Positions 1 through 7,941 of a stretch of 64,000 nt of DNA are shown here, piece by piece (positions within the stretch are counted from its first letter, which is position 1; each line of letters opens with the position of its first letter). The DNA is from Microlunatus sagamiharensis (GTDB lineage Bacteria; Actinomycetota; Actinomycetes; Propionibacteriales; Propionibacteriaceae): contig NZ_LT629799.1 in assembly GCF_900105785.1 (NCBI RefSeq), positions 3,472,001 to 3,536,000 on the forward strand, in the 5' to 3' direction. The translations under genes and the position numbers were made by a program. The notes below the pieces were generated by a model. It saw nothing but the letters and a program-made list of their open reading frames with translations, did not search any database and had not been told where the DNA came from.

Positions 1-325
1 CGCCAACGTCCCCTACGTCCCGAGCGCGGCGCTGGCCCTGATGCCGCGCGAGGCCCGCGAGCACGAGCCGCGCCTCGCCCTCGACGGCGGGGACGACGGG
101 CTGGCCGTGCTCCGCCGCGTCGCGCAGGCCGCGCCCGCCTGGCTCGCGCCGGGCGGGAGCGTGCTCGTGGAGACGAGCGAGGAGCAGCTCGAGGCCGCGC
201 TGGCGACGTTCCGCGAGGCCGGGCTGGACGCCGCCGCCCGCCGCGACGACGACCTCGGCGCGACCGTCGTGCTCGGCACCCGCCGACCCTCGACGGCCGC
301 GACCGCTCAGCAGGCCCGACGGTAG
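1..325 (+). CDS. PrmC/HemK-like protein N5-glutamine methyltransferase, C-terminal part
   Basis: Partial gene open at the left edge, read in the frame that begins at base 2. The first visible residues ANVPYVP are the actinobacterial form of the N-P-P-Y motif by which PrmC-type SAM-dependent enzymes hold the glutamine amide of their protein substrate. It is followed by the family-typical stretch with EAREHEPRLALDGG and DGLAVLRRV. The methyltransferase core with the SAM-binding glycine loop lies outside the window. The stop codon TAG is also the first half of the predicted -10 box of panB. The family modifies glutamines in release factors or ribosomal proteins; which target this copy uses cannot be seen. 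Confidence 0.8.
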   Translation, partial: ANVPYVPSAALALMPREAREHEPRLALDGGDDGLAVLRRVAQAAPAWLAPGGSVLVETSEEQLEAALATFREAGLDAAARRDDDLGATVVLGTRRPSTAATAQQARR

Positions 326-328
326 GCT
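323..328 (+). promoter_or_regulatory. -10 hexamer of a leaderless panB promoter
   Basis: TAGGCT followed by exactly 6 nt and the GTG of panB, with no Shine-Dalgarno between. The TAG of the hexamer is also the stop codon of the upstream gene. Confidence 0.65.
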
Positions 329-334
329 CGCCGG

Positions 335-1186
335 GTGGACCAGCCCGGGAAGACCCCTGCCCCCAGCGGGACGCGTCGCATCCGGCTGGGCGACTTCGCG
401 CGCGCCAAGCGCGAGGGCCGGCGCTGGGCGATGCTCACCAGCTACGACCAGTACACGGCCTCGATCTTCGACGACGCCGGCGTCTGGGCCCTCCTGGTCG
501 GCGACTCGGCGGCCAACAACGTCTTCGGCCACGAGACCACGCTCCCGCTGACCGTCGAGGAACTGCTGCCGCTCGCCCGCGCGGTCTCGCGCTCCTCCCG
601 CCGCGCGTTCGTGGTCTCCGACCTGCCCTTCGGCACCTACGAGGAGGGCCCGGCCCAGGCCCTGCGCACCGCCGTCCGCTTCATGAAGGAGGGCGGCGCC
701 CACGGGGTCAAGCTCGAGGGCGGCGTCCGCGTGGCCGAGCAGGTCCGGGCGATCACCGACGCCGGCATCCCCGTGATGGGCCACATCGGCTTCACCCCGC
801 AGAGCGAGCACCAGCTCGGCGGCTACCGCGTGCAGGGTCGCGGCGAGGCCGCCGACCGGCTGCTCGCGGACGCGCACGCCGTCCAGGACGCGGGCGCCTT
901 CGCCGTCGTCCTCGAGATGGTGCCGGGTGACCTGGCCACCCGGGTGACCGCCGAGCTCTCCATCCCCACCGTCGGCATCGGGGCCGGCCCCGGCTGCGAC
1001 GCCCAGGTGCTCGTGTGGCAGGACGCGATGGGCCTGCGCACGGCCGGCACCGCGCGGTTCGTGAAGCAGTACGCCCAGATGGCCCAGGTCCTCGAGCAGG
1101 CCGCCGCGACCTACGTCGACGAGGTCGCCAGCGGCGCTTTCCCGGCCGCCCAGCACACCTTCGCCGACAGCCCCGTGCAGGCATGA
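335..1186 (+). CDS. panB: 3-methyl-2-oxobutanoate hydroxymethyltransferase
   Basis: Ketopantoate hydroxymethyltransferase of 283 residues, usual for the family. It transfers a hydroxymethyl group from methylene-tetrahydrofolate to 2-oxoisovalerate, the first committed step of pantothenate (coenzyme A) synthesis in the cytosol. Recognisable blocks are [13 protein letters not shown] near residue 36, [17 protein letters not shown] (metal-binding Asp in VGDS), GVKLEGG, the [17 protein letters not shown] block and [18 protein letters not shown]. The GTG start is chosen because a TAGGCT -10 box lies 6 nt upstream and the protein then begins just before the conserved [14 protein letters not shown]. 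It overlaps panC by the 4 nt ATGA, so the two are co-transcribed and probably translationally coupled. Confidence 0.96.
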   Translation: MDQPGKTPAPSGTRRIRLGDFARAKREGRRWAMLTSYDQYTASIFDDAGVWALLVGDSAANNVFGHETTLPLTVEELLPLARAVSRSSRRAFVVSDLPFGTYEEGPAQALRTAVRFMKEGGAHGVKLEGGVRVAEQVRAITDAGIPVMGHIGFTPQSEHQLGGYRVQGRGEAADRLLADAHAVQDAGAFAVVLEMVPGDLATRVTAELSIPTVGIGAGPGCDAQVLVWQDAMGLRTAGTARFVKQYAQMAQVLEQAAATYVDEVASGAFPAAQHTFADSPVQA

Positions 1187-2070
1187 GGGTCGCGCGCAGC
1201 ATCGGGGAGCTGACCGGCCTCCGCGCCGAGGTGCCCGCGGGGCACCGGGTCGGCTTCGTGCCCACCATGGGAGCGCTCCACGCCGGCCACGCCTCGCTGG
1301 TCGAGCAGGCCCGGGCGCTGACCGAGACCGTCGTCGTCAGCATCTTCGTCAACCCGTTGCAGTTCGGTCCGAACGAGGACTACGCCCGCTACCCCCGCCC
1401 GCTGGAGACCGACCTCGAGCGCTGCGCCGACCTGGGCGTCGACCTGGTCTTCGTGCCCTCGGTCAACGACCTCTACCCCTCGGGGCGCCAGGTGAGCGTG
1501 AGCGCCGGGACGATGGGCACTGTGCTCGAGGGCGCCGCCCGTCCCGGCCACTTCGACGGCGTGCTGACCGTCGTGCTCAAGCTGCTCAACCTCGTACGCC
1601 CGCAGGTCGCCCTCTTCGGCCGCAAGGACGCCCAGCAGCTGGCCTGCGTCCAGCGGATGGTCGTCGACCTCAACCTCGACGTGCGCGTCCTCGGCGGCGA
1701 GACCGTGCGCGAGCCGGACGGCCTGGCGCTGTCCAGCCGCAACGTGTTCCTCAGCCCGACCGAGCGGGCGCTGGCGATCGACCTGGCCACGGCCCTCGAG
1801 CGGGCGGCGGCACAGGACACGCTGACCACGGCGCTCGGCGCCGCCCACGCGGTGCTCGACCGCGCGGGCCTCGACCCCGACTTCGACCTCGACTACCTCG
1901 CCGCGGTCAACCCGGAGACGTTCGCCGAGGTGGCCTCCGACGCGGGCGGCGAGGTGCTGCTCGTGGCGGCGGCCGTGGTCGGCGGCACGCGCCTGATCGA
2001 CAACGCGACGCTGCACCTGCGCGAGCCGGTCGACCCGCCCGCGGTCCCCCGCCTGCCCTCGCCGCGCTGA
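1183..2070 (+). CDS. panC: Pantothenate synthetase
   Basis: Pantoate-beta-alanine ligase, 295 residues. It forms pantothenate from pantoate, beta-alanine and ATP through a pantoyl adenylate. The nucleotidyltransferase signature [13 protein letters not shown] (residues 27-39, with the two HxGH histidines 33 and 36) and the KMSKS-like [12 protein letters not shown] are visible, as are FGRKDAQQL and [18 protein letters not shown]. The open frame extends much further upstream, but the ATG at 1183 overlaps the panB stop as ATGA and gives the normal N-terminus, so that start is used. It forms the second gene of the panB-panC pair; panD is not in the window. Confidence 0.97.
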   Translation: MRVARSIGELTGLRAEVPAGHRVGFVPTMGALHAGHASLVEQARALTETVVVSIFVNPLQFGPNEDYARYPRPLETDLERCADLGVDLVFVPSVNDLYPSGRQVSVSAGTMGTVLEGAARPGHFDGVLTVVLKLLNLVRPQVALFGRKDAQQLACVQRMVVDLNLDVRVLGGETVREPDGLALSSRNVFLSPTERALAIDLATALERAAAQDTLTTALGAAHAVLDRAGLDPDFDLDYLAAVNPETFAEVASDAGGEVLLVAAAVVGGTRLIDNATLHLREPVDPPAVPRLPSPR

Positions 2071-2095
2071 GCGGACCGGGACCCCTCCTCCGGCG

Positions 2096-2971
2096 ATGAC
2101 GGACCTCGAGGCCGCGGCGCGCGAGCTGTACGCGCTGGCGCCCGAGGAGTTCGTCGCCGCGCGCACCCGGCTGGTGCGCGAGGCCCGCGCCACGAAGGAC
2201 CGGGCGCTGGCCACCGAGATCGGTGCCCTGCGCAAGCCCACCCGGACCGCGTGGCTGGTGAACGCCCTCGCGCGTGACGACCCGGACGCCGTCGACGCGC
2301 TGATCGGGCTCGGCGACGAGCTGCGGACGGCGCAGGAGGCGCGCGACGGCGCCGCCCTGCGGGCGCTCTCGGCGCGACGGCGTACGGCGATCGACGCGCT
2401 GGTGCGCCGGGCGGCGGCGCTGGGCGAGGAGGCGGGGCAGCCGCCGACGGAGGCCACGACCAACGAGGTGGCCCAGACCCTGCAGGCCGCGCTCGGCGAC
2501 CCGGGCGTCGCCACGCAGGTGCGCGAGGGCCGGCTGGCCGGGGCGGCGGTCTACGGAGGGTTCGGAGGGCCGTCGGAGGACGCGGCGGGTACGTCGGACG
2601 GCGGCGACCTCGCGGCCCTGCTCGCGGCGTCGATGCCGGGCGCTAAGGGCGGCGGCAAGGGCGGCGCGGAGCAGGAGCGGGACGACGCCGAGGAGCAGGC
2701 CCGGCGCGAGGCCGAGGAGCGGCGGGCCGCGCTGGAGCAGGCCCGCGACGAGGCCCGTACGGCGCTCGACGACGCCCAGGACGCGGCCGACCGGGCTACC
2801 GAGGCCGCCGACGCCGCGGCCGAGGAGCTGGACCGGCTGCGCGACGCGCTCTCCCGCGCCGAGGACGCCGAGCGCGAGGCCCGCGCGGCCGCCCGGGCCG
2901 CCCGCGACGAGGTCCGCGCCCGCCGGGCGGAGGCCGACGAGGCCGAGCGGGCCCTGCGCGACGCGGAGTAG
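2096..2971 (+). CDS. Conserved hypothetical protein with charged coiled-coil tail
   Basis: A 291-residue cytosolic protein with no catalytic motif that I recognise. Residues 1-130 are helical, with a short conserved-looking block ALRKPTRTAWLVNALAR near residues 45-62. A Gly/Ala-rich linker follows (about 150-190), and the last 100 residues are an Ala/Glu/Arg-rich heptad region predicted to form a long coiled coil. Similar proteins are common in actinobacteria without a known role. It starts 25 nt after panC; no clear ribosome-binding site precedes the ATG, so it may be read through from panC. Function unknown. Confidence 0.8.
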   Translation: MTDLEAAARELYALAPEEFVAARTRLVREARATKDRALATEIGALRKPTRTAWLVNALARDDPDAVDALIGLGDELRTAQEARDGAALRALSARRRTAIDALVRRAAALGEEAGQPPTEATTNEVAQTLQAALGDPGVATQVREGRLAGAAVYGGFGGPSEDAAGTSDGGDLAALLAASMPGAKGGGKGGAEQERDDAEEQARREAEERRAALEQARDEARTALDDAQDAADRATEAADAAAEELDRLRDALSRAEDAEREARAAARAARDEVRARRAEADEAERALRDAE

Positions 2972-2986
2972 GACGGCAGGCCCCGC

Positions 2987-4021
2987 TCAAGGGGCGTCGC
3001 CGGGCGGCCCCTGCAACTCGAGCACGTACGCGACGTGGGCCCGGAGGCGGTGGCCCTCGGCGAAGCGGGGGTTGTCGAACGCGCTGTGGAAGGAGAGCCC
3101 CAGGCGGCGCATGACGGCGGTCGAGCGGACGTTCGCGGGGACGGTCATCGACCAGACACGCTCCTCGCCCCGCTCGCGCGCCAGGCGCAGGCCCTCGCGC
3201 GCGGCCTCGGTCGCGTACCCGTGCCCCCACGCCTCGCGCACCAGGCGCCAGCCGATCTCCCACTCCCCGGCGCCCGGCGTCCCGGGCGGCATCGGGTTGA
3301 GCCCCGCCCAGCCGAGGAACCTGCCGTCAGCGCGCCGCTCGAGCGCCCACAGCCCGTGGCCGCGCTCGGACCACACGGCCACGAGCCGGTCGAGCAGCAG
3401 GTCGCTGCCCGCGCGGTCCAGCACGGCGGGCAGGTGCTCCATGACGGCGGGGTCGGCGTTCATGGCGGCGAAGGCCGGCCGGTCGGCGTCGGCCCAGGGC
3501 CGCAGCCGGAGCCGTGGCGTGAGGACCTCGTCGGGCCCTGCGCTCGCGGGCGCGGTGAAGACCACGACGAACCGCTCGAAGACCAGCTCCGGGTCCTCGC
3601 CGAGGGACGTCCCCGTGGCCTCGGACACGCGTCGGAAGAAGGCGCGGTGCGCCGCGACCCACCAGTCGCGCGTGCGGTCGCCCTCGCCCTCGTCGCGGGC
3701 GAAGGCGTCGTCGACGCTGCTGAGCGGACCCACGCGGACCTCGGTCGTGCGCAGCACCGCGACCGGCGTGCCGTCGCCGCGCACCACCACCGCGTGGTCG
3801 CCGACGGAGGGCGGCGGCGGGTGCTCGTCGTGCTCCGCGAGCGCGCCGGCGGTCGCCCGCTTGGTGCCGGCGAGCACGAGGTCGGCGAGCTCGTCGGCCA
3901 TCGCCGCGGAGTCGCCGAAGGCGAAGACGTCGGCCGGCTCACCGGGCACCCCGGTCGCGCTGCGGAAGCTCTCCCAGAACGCCGCGACGGCGGCCCGGTC
4001 GGGTTCGGCGGCGGCGTCCAC
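2987..4021 (-). CDS. ASCH-domain / GNAT acetyltransferase fusion protein
   Basis: A 344-residue two-domain protein. Residues 1-150 look like an ASCH domain (FWESFRSATG, LVLAGTKRATAG, VGDHAVVVRGDGTPVAVLRTTEV), a PUA-like beta-barrel that usually binds RNA or nucleosides. Residues about 160-340 are a RimJ/RimL-type GNAT N-acetyltransferase (LTPRLRLRPWADADRPAF, acetyl-CoA region WEIGWRLVREAWGHGYATEA, then NVRSTAVMRRLGL). The two are usually separate proteins. The GTG start lies 6 nt after a TACGGT hexamer. The substrate is unknown; RNA- or ribosome-linked acetylation is only a guess. It is transcribed away from the lipid kinase gene. Confidence 0.85.
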   Translation of the reverse strand: MDAAAEPDRAAVAAFWESFRSATGVPGEPADVFAFGDSAAMADELADLVLAGTKRATAGALAEHDEHPPPPSVGDHAVVVRGDGTPVAVLRTTEVRVGPLSSVDDAFARDEGEGDRTRDWWVAAHRAFFRRVSEATGTSLGEDPELVFERFVVVFTAPASAGPDEVLTPRLRLRPWADADRPAFAAMNADPAVMEHLPAVLDRAGSDLLLDRLVAVWSERGHGLWALERRADGRFLGWAGLNPMPPGTPGAGEWEIGWRLVREAWGHGYATEAAREGLRLARERGEERVWSMTVPANVRSTAVMRRLGLSFHSAFDNPRFAEGHRLRAHVAYVLELQGPPGDAP

Positions 4022-4027
4022 GAACCC

Positions 4028-4056
4028 ACCGTAGGGGGGACCGGTACCCCTAGGCT
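4028..4056. promoter_or_regulatory. Divergent pair of leaderless -10 boxes
   Basis: On the minus strand TACGGT (4028-4033) lies 6 nt before the GTG at 4021; on the plus strand TAGGCT (4051-4056) lies 6 nt before the ATG at 4063. Both genes are driven from a 41-bp gap. Confidence 0.65.
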
Positions 4057-4062
4057 TTGCGC

Positions 4063-4989
4063 ATGACGTTGCGGTGCGCGGTGGTGGCCAACCCCACGAA
4101 GCTGAGCGACGCCGACGCCGCGCAGGTGCGCGAGCGGCTCACCTCGGCGGGCTACGACGAACCCCTCTGGCTCGAGACGAGCAAGGACGACCCGGGACGG
4201 GCGATGACCCGGCAGGCCGTCGACGCCGGCGTCGACCTGGTGCTGGCCGCCGGGGGTGACGGGACCATCCGCGTGGTGGCCGCGGAGCTGGCCGGGACGC
4301 AGGTCGCGATGGCGATCATCCCCGCGGGCACGGGCAACCTCCTCGCCCGCAACCTGGGCGTCCCGCTGGACGTCCAGGGCGCGCTCGACATCGCCCTGGG
4401 CATCGACGAGCGGCGCATCGACACCGTCGTGCTGCGCGTGGACGGCGGCGAGCCGGACCGCTTCGCCGTGATGGCCGGCACCGGGCTCGACGCGATGATC
4501 ATGGACGGCGTCGACGAGCGGGTGAAGAAGTTCATCGGGCCCGGCGCGTACTTCATCTCCGCGGGCAAGGCGCTCGGCCGCCTGCCCGTGCCGGTCCAGG
4601 TCACCGTGGACGGCCGCAAGCACAAGCGCAACGCGATCATCTGCCTCATCGGCAGCTGCGGGACCCTCACCGGCGACCTGCGCCTGATCCCCGACGCGCA
4701 GCCCGACGACGGCCTGATCCACCTCTACGTCGCCTACCCGACGCGGTTCACGCACTGGCTCAAGGCCTTCGCGCGCCTGGTCACGCGGCGACCGCGCAAG
4801 GACGACCACGTGCACGTCTGGGCCGGCCGCAAGATCGAGATCCGGCTGCAGGACAAGGACGCGTACGAGCTGGACGGCGACGTGGAGGGCGAGGGTTCGC
4901 TGCTGCAGGCCGAGGTCGACCCCGGGTCGCTGCGCATCCGCGCCTCGGCCGCGCATCAGTTCGACCGGGGCACCGCGAAGTCCTCCTGA
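4063..4989 (+). CDS. Diacylglycerol/lipid kinase family protein
   Basis: A 308-residue member of the DagK/YegS lipid-kinase family, which phosphorylates diacylglycerol or related lipids at the inner membrane face using ATP. The nucleotide-binding motif AAGGDGTIR lies near residues 64-72 and the conserved IIPAGTGNLLARNLGVP follows near residue 86, with the second domain GTGLDAMIMDG and the C-terminal ELDGDVEG (substrate lid, Asp/Glu-Gly pattern) also present. Start ATG 4063 is preferred over the in-frame TTG at 4057 because TAGGCT is 6 nt upstream of the ATG and no ribosome-binding site exists. Exact lipid substrate not predictable. Confidence 0.92.
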   Translation: MTLRCAVVANPTKLSDADAAQVRERLTSAGYDEPLWLETSKDDPGRAMTRQAVDAGVDLVLAAGGDGTIRVVAAELAGTQVAMAIIPAGTGNLLARNLGVPLDVQGALDIALGIDERRIDTVVLRVDGGEPDRFAVMAGTGLDAMIMDGVDERVKKFIGPGAYFISAGKALGRLPVPVQVTVDGRKHKRNAIICLIGSCGTLTGDLRLIPDAQPDDGLIHLYVAYPTRFTHWLKAFARLVTRRPRKDDHVHVWAGRKIEIRLQDKDAYELDGDVEGEGSLLQAEVDPGSLRIRASAAHQFDRGTAKSS

Positions 4990-5010
4990 CGGGCGCGGCC
5001 ACGGACGACC

Positions 5011-5016
5011 TAGGCT
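5011..5016 (+). promoter_or_regulatory. -10 box of a leadered promoter
   Basis: TAGGCT lies 31 nt before the ATG at 5048; a GGAGAGGAG ribosome-binding site follows. The same hexamer is thus also used for a gene with a leader. Confidence 0.55.
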
Positions 5017-5047
5017 CGCTGCCCTGCGGCACGGAGAGGAGCAGGAC

Positions 5048-5962
5048 ATGGCGCTGACCGTGACGGTGACGGGGGCCTCCGGGTTCGTCGGCTCGCACCT
5101 GTGCCGGGCGCTCGAGGAGGCCGGGCACACGGTCCGCGCGATGACGCGCCACCCCGAGACCTACGACGGCGCCGGGGAGCCGGTGCACGGCGACGTCTCC
5201 GACCGCGACAGCCTGCGCGGCGCCCTCGAGGGGGCCGACGCCGCCTACTACCTCGTCCACTCCCTCGACCGCGAGGACTTCGAGGACGCCGACGCCGAGG
5301 CGGCGCGCGACTTCAGCGCGGCGGCCGCGGCGGCCGGCGTGCGGCGGATCGTCTACCTCGGCGGGCTCGGCCGGGAGGACACCGACCTGTCCGCGCACCT
5401 GCGCTCGCGCCGCGAGGTGGAGCACCTGCTCGGCGGCGACGGGGTCCCGGTGACCGTGCTGCGCGCCGCGATCGTCGTCGGCCACGGCGGCATCTCCTGG
5501 GAGATCACCCGCCAGCTCGTCGACCACCTGCCGGCGATGGTCGTGCCGCACTGGACGACGACCCGGACGCAGCCGATCGCCCTCGTCGACGCGGTCGCCT
5601 ACCTCGTCGGGGTGCTCGAGCCCGCGGAGGCCGAGGGCCGGGTGTTCGAGATCGGCGGCCCGGACGTCCTGACCTACGCGCAGATGATGCAGCGGGCATC
5701 GAAGGTGATCAAGAACCGGCCGCTGCCCATGCTCGCCGTCCCGCTGCTCACGCCGCGGCTCTCGTCGCGCTGGCTGTCCTTCGTCACCGACGTCGACCTC
5801 GAGACGGCGCGCAACCTGATCGACTCGATGAGCAACGAGGTCGTGGTCACCGACGACACGATCAAGCGGGTCGTGCCGCGCCGGCTGCTCGGCTACGACG
5901 ACGCCGTGCGCGCCGCCATGGCCGAGCGCGAACGGGCCCTCTCCGGCTCGACGAGGGACTGA
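5048..5962 (+). CDS. NAD(P)-binding Rossmann protein (atypical SDR / NmrA-like)
   Basis: A 304-residue atypical short-chain dehydrogenase. The dinucleotide loop TGASGFVGSHL is at residues 7-17, and YLVHSL, RIVYLGGLG and VLRAAIVVGHGG follow the extended-SDR pattern also seen in NDUFA9-like and NmrA-like proteins. The classical active-site YxxxK is not evident, so it may bind NAD(P)H as a sensor or act on quinone or nucleotide-sugar-like substrates. GGAGAGGAG precedes the ATG. It lies 8 nt ahead of the CPBP protease gene, so the two form an operon. Specific reaction unknown. Confidence 0.85.
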   Translation: MALTVTVTGASGFVGSHLCRALEEAGHTVRAMTRHPETYDGAGEPVHGDVSDRDSLRGALEGADAAYYLVHSLDREDFEDADAEAARDFSAAAAAAGVRRIVYLGGLGREDTDLSAHLRSRREVEHLLGGDGVPVTVLRAAIVVGHGGISWEITRQLVDHLPAMVVPHWTTTRTQPIALVDAVAYLVGVLEPAEAEGRVFEIGGPDVLTYAQMMQRASKVIKNRPLPMLAVPLLTPRLSSRWLSFVTDVDLETARNLIDSMSNEVVVTDDTIKRVVPRRLLGYDDAVRAAMAERERALSGSTRD

Positions 5963-5970
5963 CCCCCCGG

Positions 5971-6729
5971 ATGACGCGCAGGAGCACCGCGGCGCGCGAC
6001 GCCCGCGCCGAGAGCCGCCGTGCCCGGCTGGCCGCGCGGGCCGTCGGCGTCGTGCGGCCCGTCCTCATCGACAAGGTCGAGCGCGACCACCGCCAGAGCG
6101 ACGCGCAGTTCCTGCGGCGGCGCTTCGTGGTCGCGGGCACCCTCGTGGTCGGGGCCACGCTGCTCGGCCTGTCCTTCTCGACCGAGCCCGGGGACCCGTC
6201 CTTCTACCCCCTGACCGTCGGCCTCGCGGCCACCTGGGTCGTCGGCAGCCTCCTGTCCGGACCCCTGCACCTCGGCCACATCGTGCTCGGCAGCCGCGTG
6301 CGTCGCCCGGTCGTGACACCAGTCGCCGTCGGCCTGCTGCTCGCCGGGACCTTCGTGGCCGGCGGCCTGGTCATCCGCGAGATCCCGGTCCTGGCCGGCT
6401 TCACCAACGACGTCCTCGGCTACGCCAAGGCGGGCAGCCTGTGGCTCGTCGCCGTCATCACCCTGGTCAACGGGGTCGCCGAGGAGCTGTTCTTCCGCGG
6501 CGCGCTCTTCGCCGCCATCGGCGTGCGCCACCCGGTCGTGATCTCGACCGTGCTCTACGCGCTCGCGACCATCGCCGGCGGCAACCCGGTCCTCGTCTTC
6601 GCCGCCGCGATCCTCGGCCTCGTCACCGGTCTCCAGCGCCGCGCGGGCGGCGGCGTCCTCGCCCCGGTCCTGACCCACGTCACCTGGTCGATGACCATGC
6701 TCTTCGTGCTGCCGCTGATCTTCCGCTGA
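5971..6729 (+). CDS. CPBP-family intramembrane metalloprotease
   Basis: A 252-residue polytopic membrane protein (about six hydrophobic segments after a basic N-terminal 45 residues). The ABI/CPBP signature EELFFRG lies near residue 172, and the histidine motif THVTWS is near residue 237. These are the Glu and His ligands of the glutamic-type intramembrane protease family related to Rce1. The family cleaves or modifies membrane peptides and in bacteria is often linked to bacteriocin self-protection. The ATG at 5971 is used because it follows the upstream stop by 8 nt and precedes the hydrophobic domain. Substrate unknown. Confidence 0.88.
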   Translation: MTRRSTAARDARAESRRARLAARAVGVVRPVLIDKVERDHRQSDAQFLRRRFVVAGTLVVGATLLGLSFSTEPGDPSFYPLTVGLAATWVVGSLLSGPLHLGHIVLGSRVRRPVVTPVAVGLLLAGTFVAGGLVIREIPVLAGFTNDVLGYAKAGSLWLVAVITLVNGVAEELFFRGALFAAIGVRHPVVISTVLYALATIAGGNPVLVFAAAILGLVTGLQRRAGGGVLAPVLTHVTWSMTMLFVLPLIFR

Positions 6730-6744
6730 CCGGCGAGGACGCCC

Positions 6745-6951
6745 CTACTGACCGCGGTAGCGCGTCTCCTGGACGTTCTTGGTCCGGCTGCGCTGGGCGT
6801 TGCTGATGATCACGAGCACGACGGTGAGCACGCCGGCGATGATCAGGATCGTGCCGAGCACGTCGTCGTCGACGTAGGGGATGTTGCCCGTCCACGCGAA
6901 CTCGATGACCGCCCCGAGGACGATCAGCAGGACGCCGGTTCCGATTCCCAT
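6745..6951 (-). CDS. Small two-helix membrane protein (DUF6458-like)
   Basis: A 68-residue protein with two transmembrane helices (about residues 2-20 and 30-50) joined by a short polar loop with NIPYVDDDVLG, and a basic tail QRSRTKNVQETRYRG. This arrangement is a conserved actinobacterial family of unknown role. The ATG is preceded by TAGATT and 6 nt, without a Shine-Dalgarno. It converges with the CPBP gene, the two stops being only 15 nt apart. Confidence 0.8.
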   Translation of the reverse strand: MGIGTGVLLIVLGAVIEFAWTGNIPYVDDDVLGTILIIAGVLTVVLVIISNAQRSRTKNVQETRYRGQ

Positions 6952-6957
6952 CGTCCC

Positions 6958-6963
6958 AATCTA
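6958..6963 (-). promoter_or_regulatory. -10 hexamer of a leaderless promoter
   Basis: TAGATT on the minus strand, 6 nt before the ATG at 6951. Confidence 0.6.
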
Positions 6964-6986
6964 GGTGCGGACGCTGTGGGCGCCGC

Positions 6987-7922
6987 TCACGCGGACTTCT
7001 TCTCGGCCTTCTTGGCGGGCGCCTTCTTCTTGGGCGCGGCCTTCTTGGCCGCCGCCTTCTTCTCGGGCGCCTTCTTCCTCGGCGGGGCCTTCGCGGGCTC
7101 CTTCGCCTCGTCGTCGCCGGACGCCGCCGCCCGCTTGGCCCGGTTGGCCTCGACGCTGCGCCGGAGGGCCTCGACGAGGTCGATCACGTCGGCCGGGTCG
7201 TCGCCGTCGCCCTTCTCGCCGAATGTCTTGGCCGTGTCGAGCGCGTCGCCCTGCTCGAGCTTGGCGGCGACGAGGGTGCGCAGCTGCTCCTGGTAGTCGT
7301 CGGTGAACGACGCCGGGTCGAAGTCGCCCGACATGTTCTCCACCAGCGAGGCCGCCATCTTCTTCTCGTTGTCGGCGACCTTCGGCGGCTTCTTGACCGC
7401 GTCGAAGTCGGCCTCGCGCACCTCGTCGTCCCAGAGCAGCGACTGGAGCATCATCACGTCGCCGTACGCGCGCAGCGCCCCGAGCCGGGTCTTCTGCCGC
7501 AGCGAGAACTGCACCACCGCCGTCCGCTCGGTCTCGCGCAGGGTGTCGAGCAGGAGCGCGTACGCCTTGGCCGCGTTCGCGTCCGGCTCGAGGAAGTAGC
7601 TGCGGTCGAAGCGGACCGGGTCGATCTGCTCGCTCGGCACGAACTCGACGACCTCGATCTCGCGGCTCCGCTCGACGGGCAGCGCCTTAAGGTCGTCGCC
7701 GGTGAGGACGACGGTGGTGCCGCCCTCCTCGTACGCCTTGTCGATGTCGGCGTAGTCGACCGTCTTCCCGCACACCTCGCACTTGCGCTCGTAGCGGATG
7801 CGCCCGCCGTCGGCGTCGTGCACCTGGTGCAGGCTCACGTCGTGGTCCTGCGTGGCGCTGTAGAGCCGGACCGGGACGTTCACCAGGCCGAACGTGATCG
7901 CCCCGATCCAGATCGCTCTCAT
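6987..7922 (-). CDS. ku: Non-homologous end joining protein Ku
   Basis: Bacterial Ku, 311 residues; it forms a homodimeric ring that threads onto DNA double-strand ends and recruits LigD. The N-terminus MRAIWIGAITFGLVNVPV is diagnostic, followed by a Cys pair (CEVCGKTVDYADI), VLTGDDLKALPVERSREIEV, FDRSYFLEPD and the C-terminal LVENMSGDFDP. The last 50 residues are an Ala/Lys/Pro tail (AKKAAPKKKAPAKKAEKKS), typical of actinobacterial Ku and known in the family to aid DNA binding. A GGAG-type site precedes the ATG. ligD is 1.7 kb away on the other strand, separated by a peptidase gene. Confidence 0.97.
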   Translation of the reverse strand: MRAIWIGAITFGLVNVPVRLYSATQDHDVSLHQVHDADGGRIRYERKCEVCGKTVDYADIDKAYEEGGTTVVLTGDDLKALPVERSREIEVVEFVPSEQIDPVRFDRSYFLEPDANAAKAYALLLDTLRETERTAVVQFSLRQKTRLGALRAYGDVMMLQSLLWDDEVREADFDAVKKPPKVADNEKKMAASLVENMSGDFDPASFTDDYQEQLRTLVAAKLEQGDALDTAKTFGEKGDGDDPADVIDLVEALRRSVEANRAKRAAASGDDEAKEPAKAPPRKKAPEKKAAAKKAAPKKKAPAKKAEKKSA

Positions 7923-7941
7923 GCGCCCTCCACCACTCCGC

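Noticed and set aside
1111-2514. 467-codon minus-strand frame across panC and the coiled-coil gene
   Set aside because: A mirror frame of GC-rich coding DNA; panC and the following gene are on the plus strand with family motifs.
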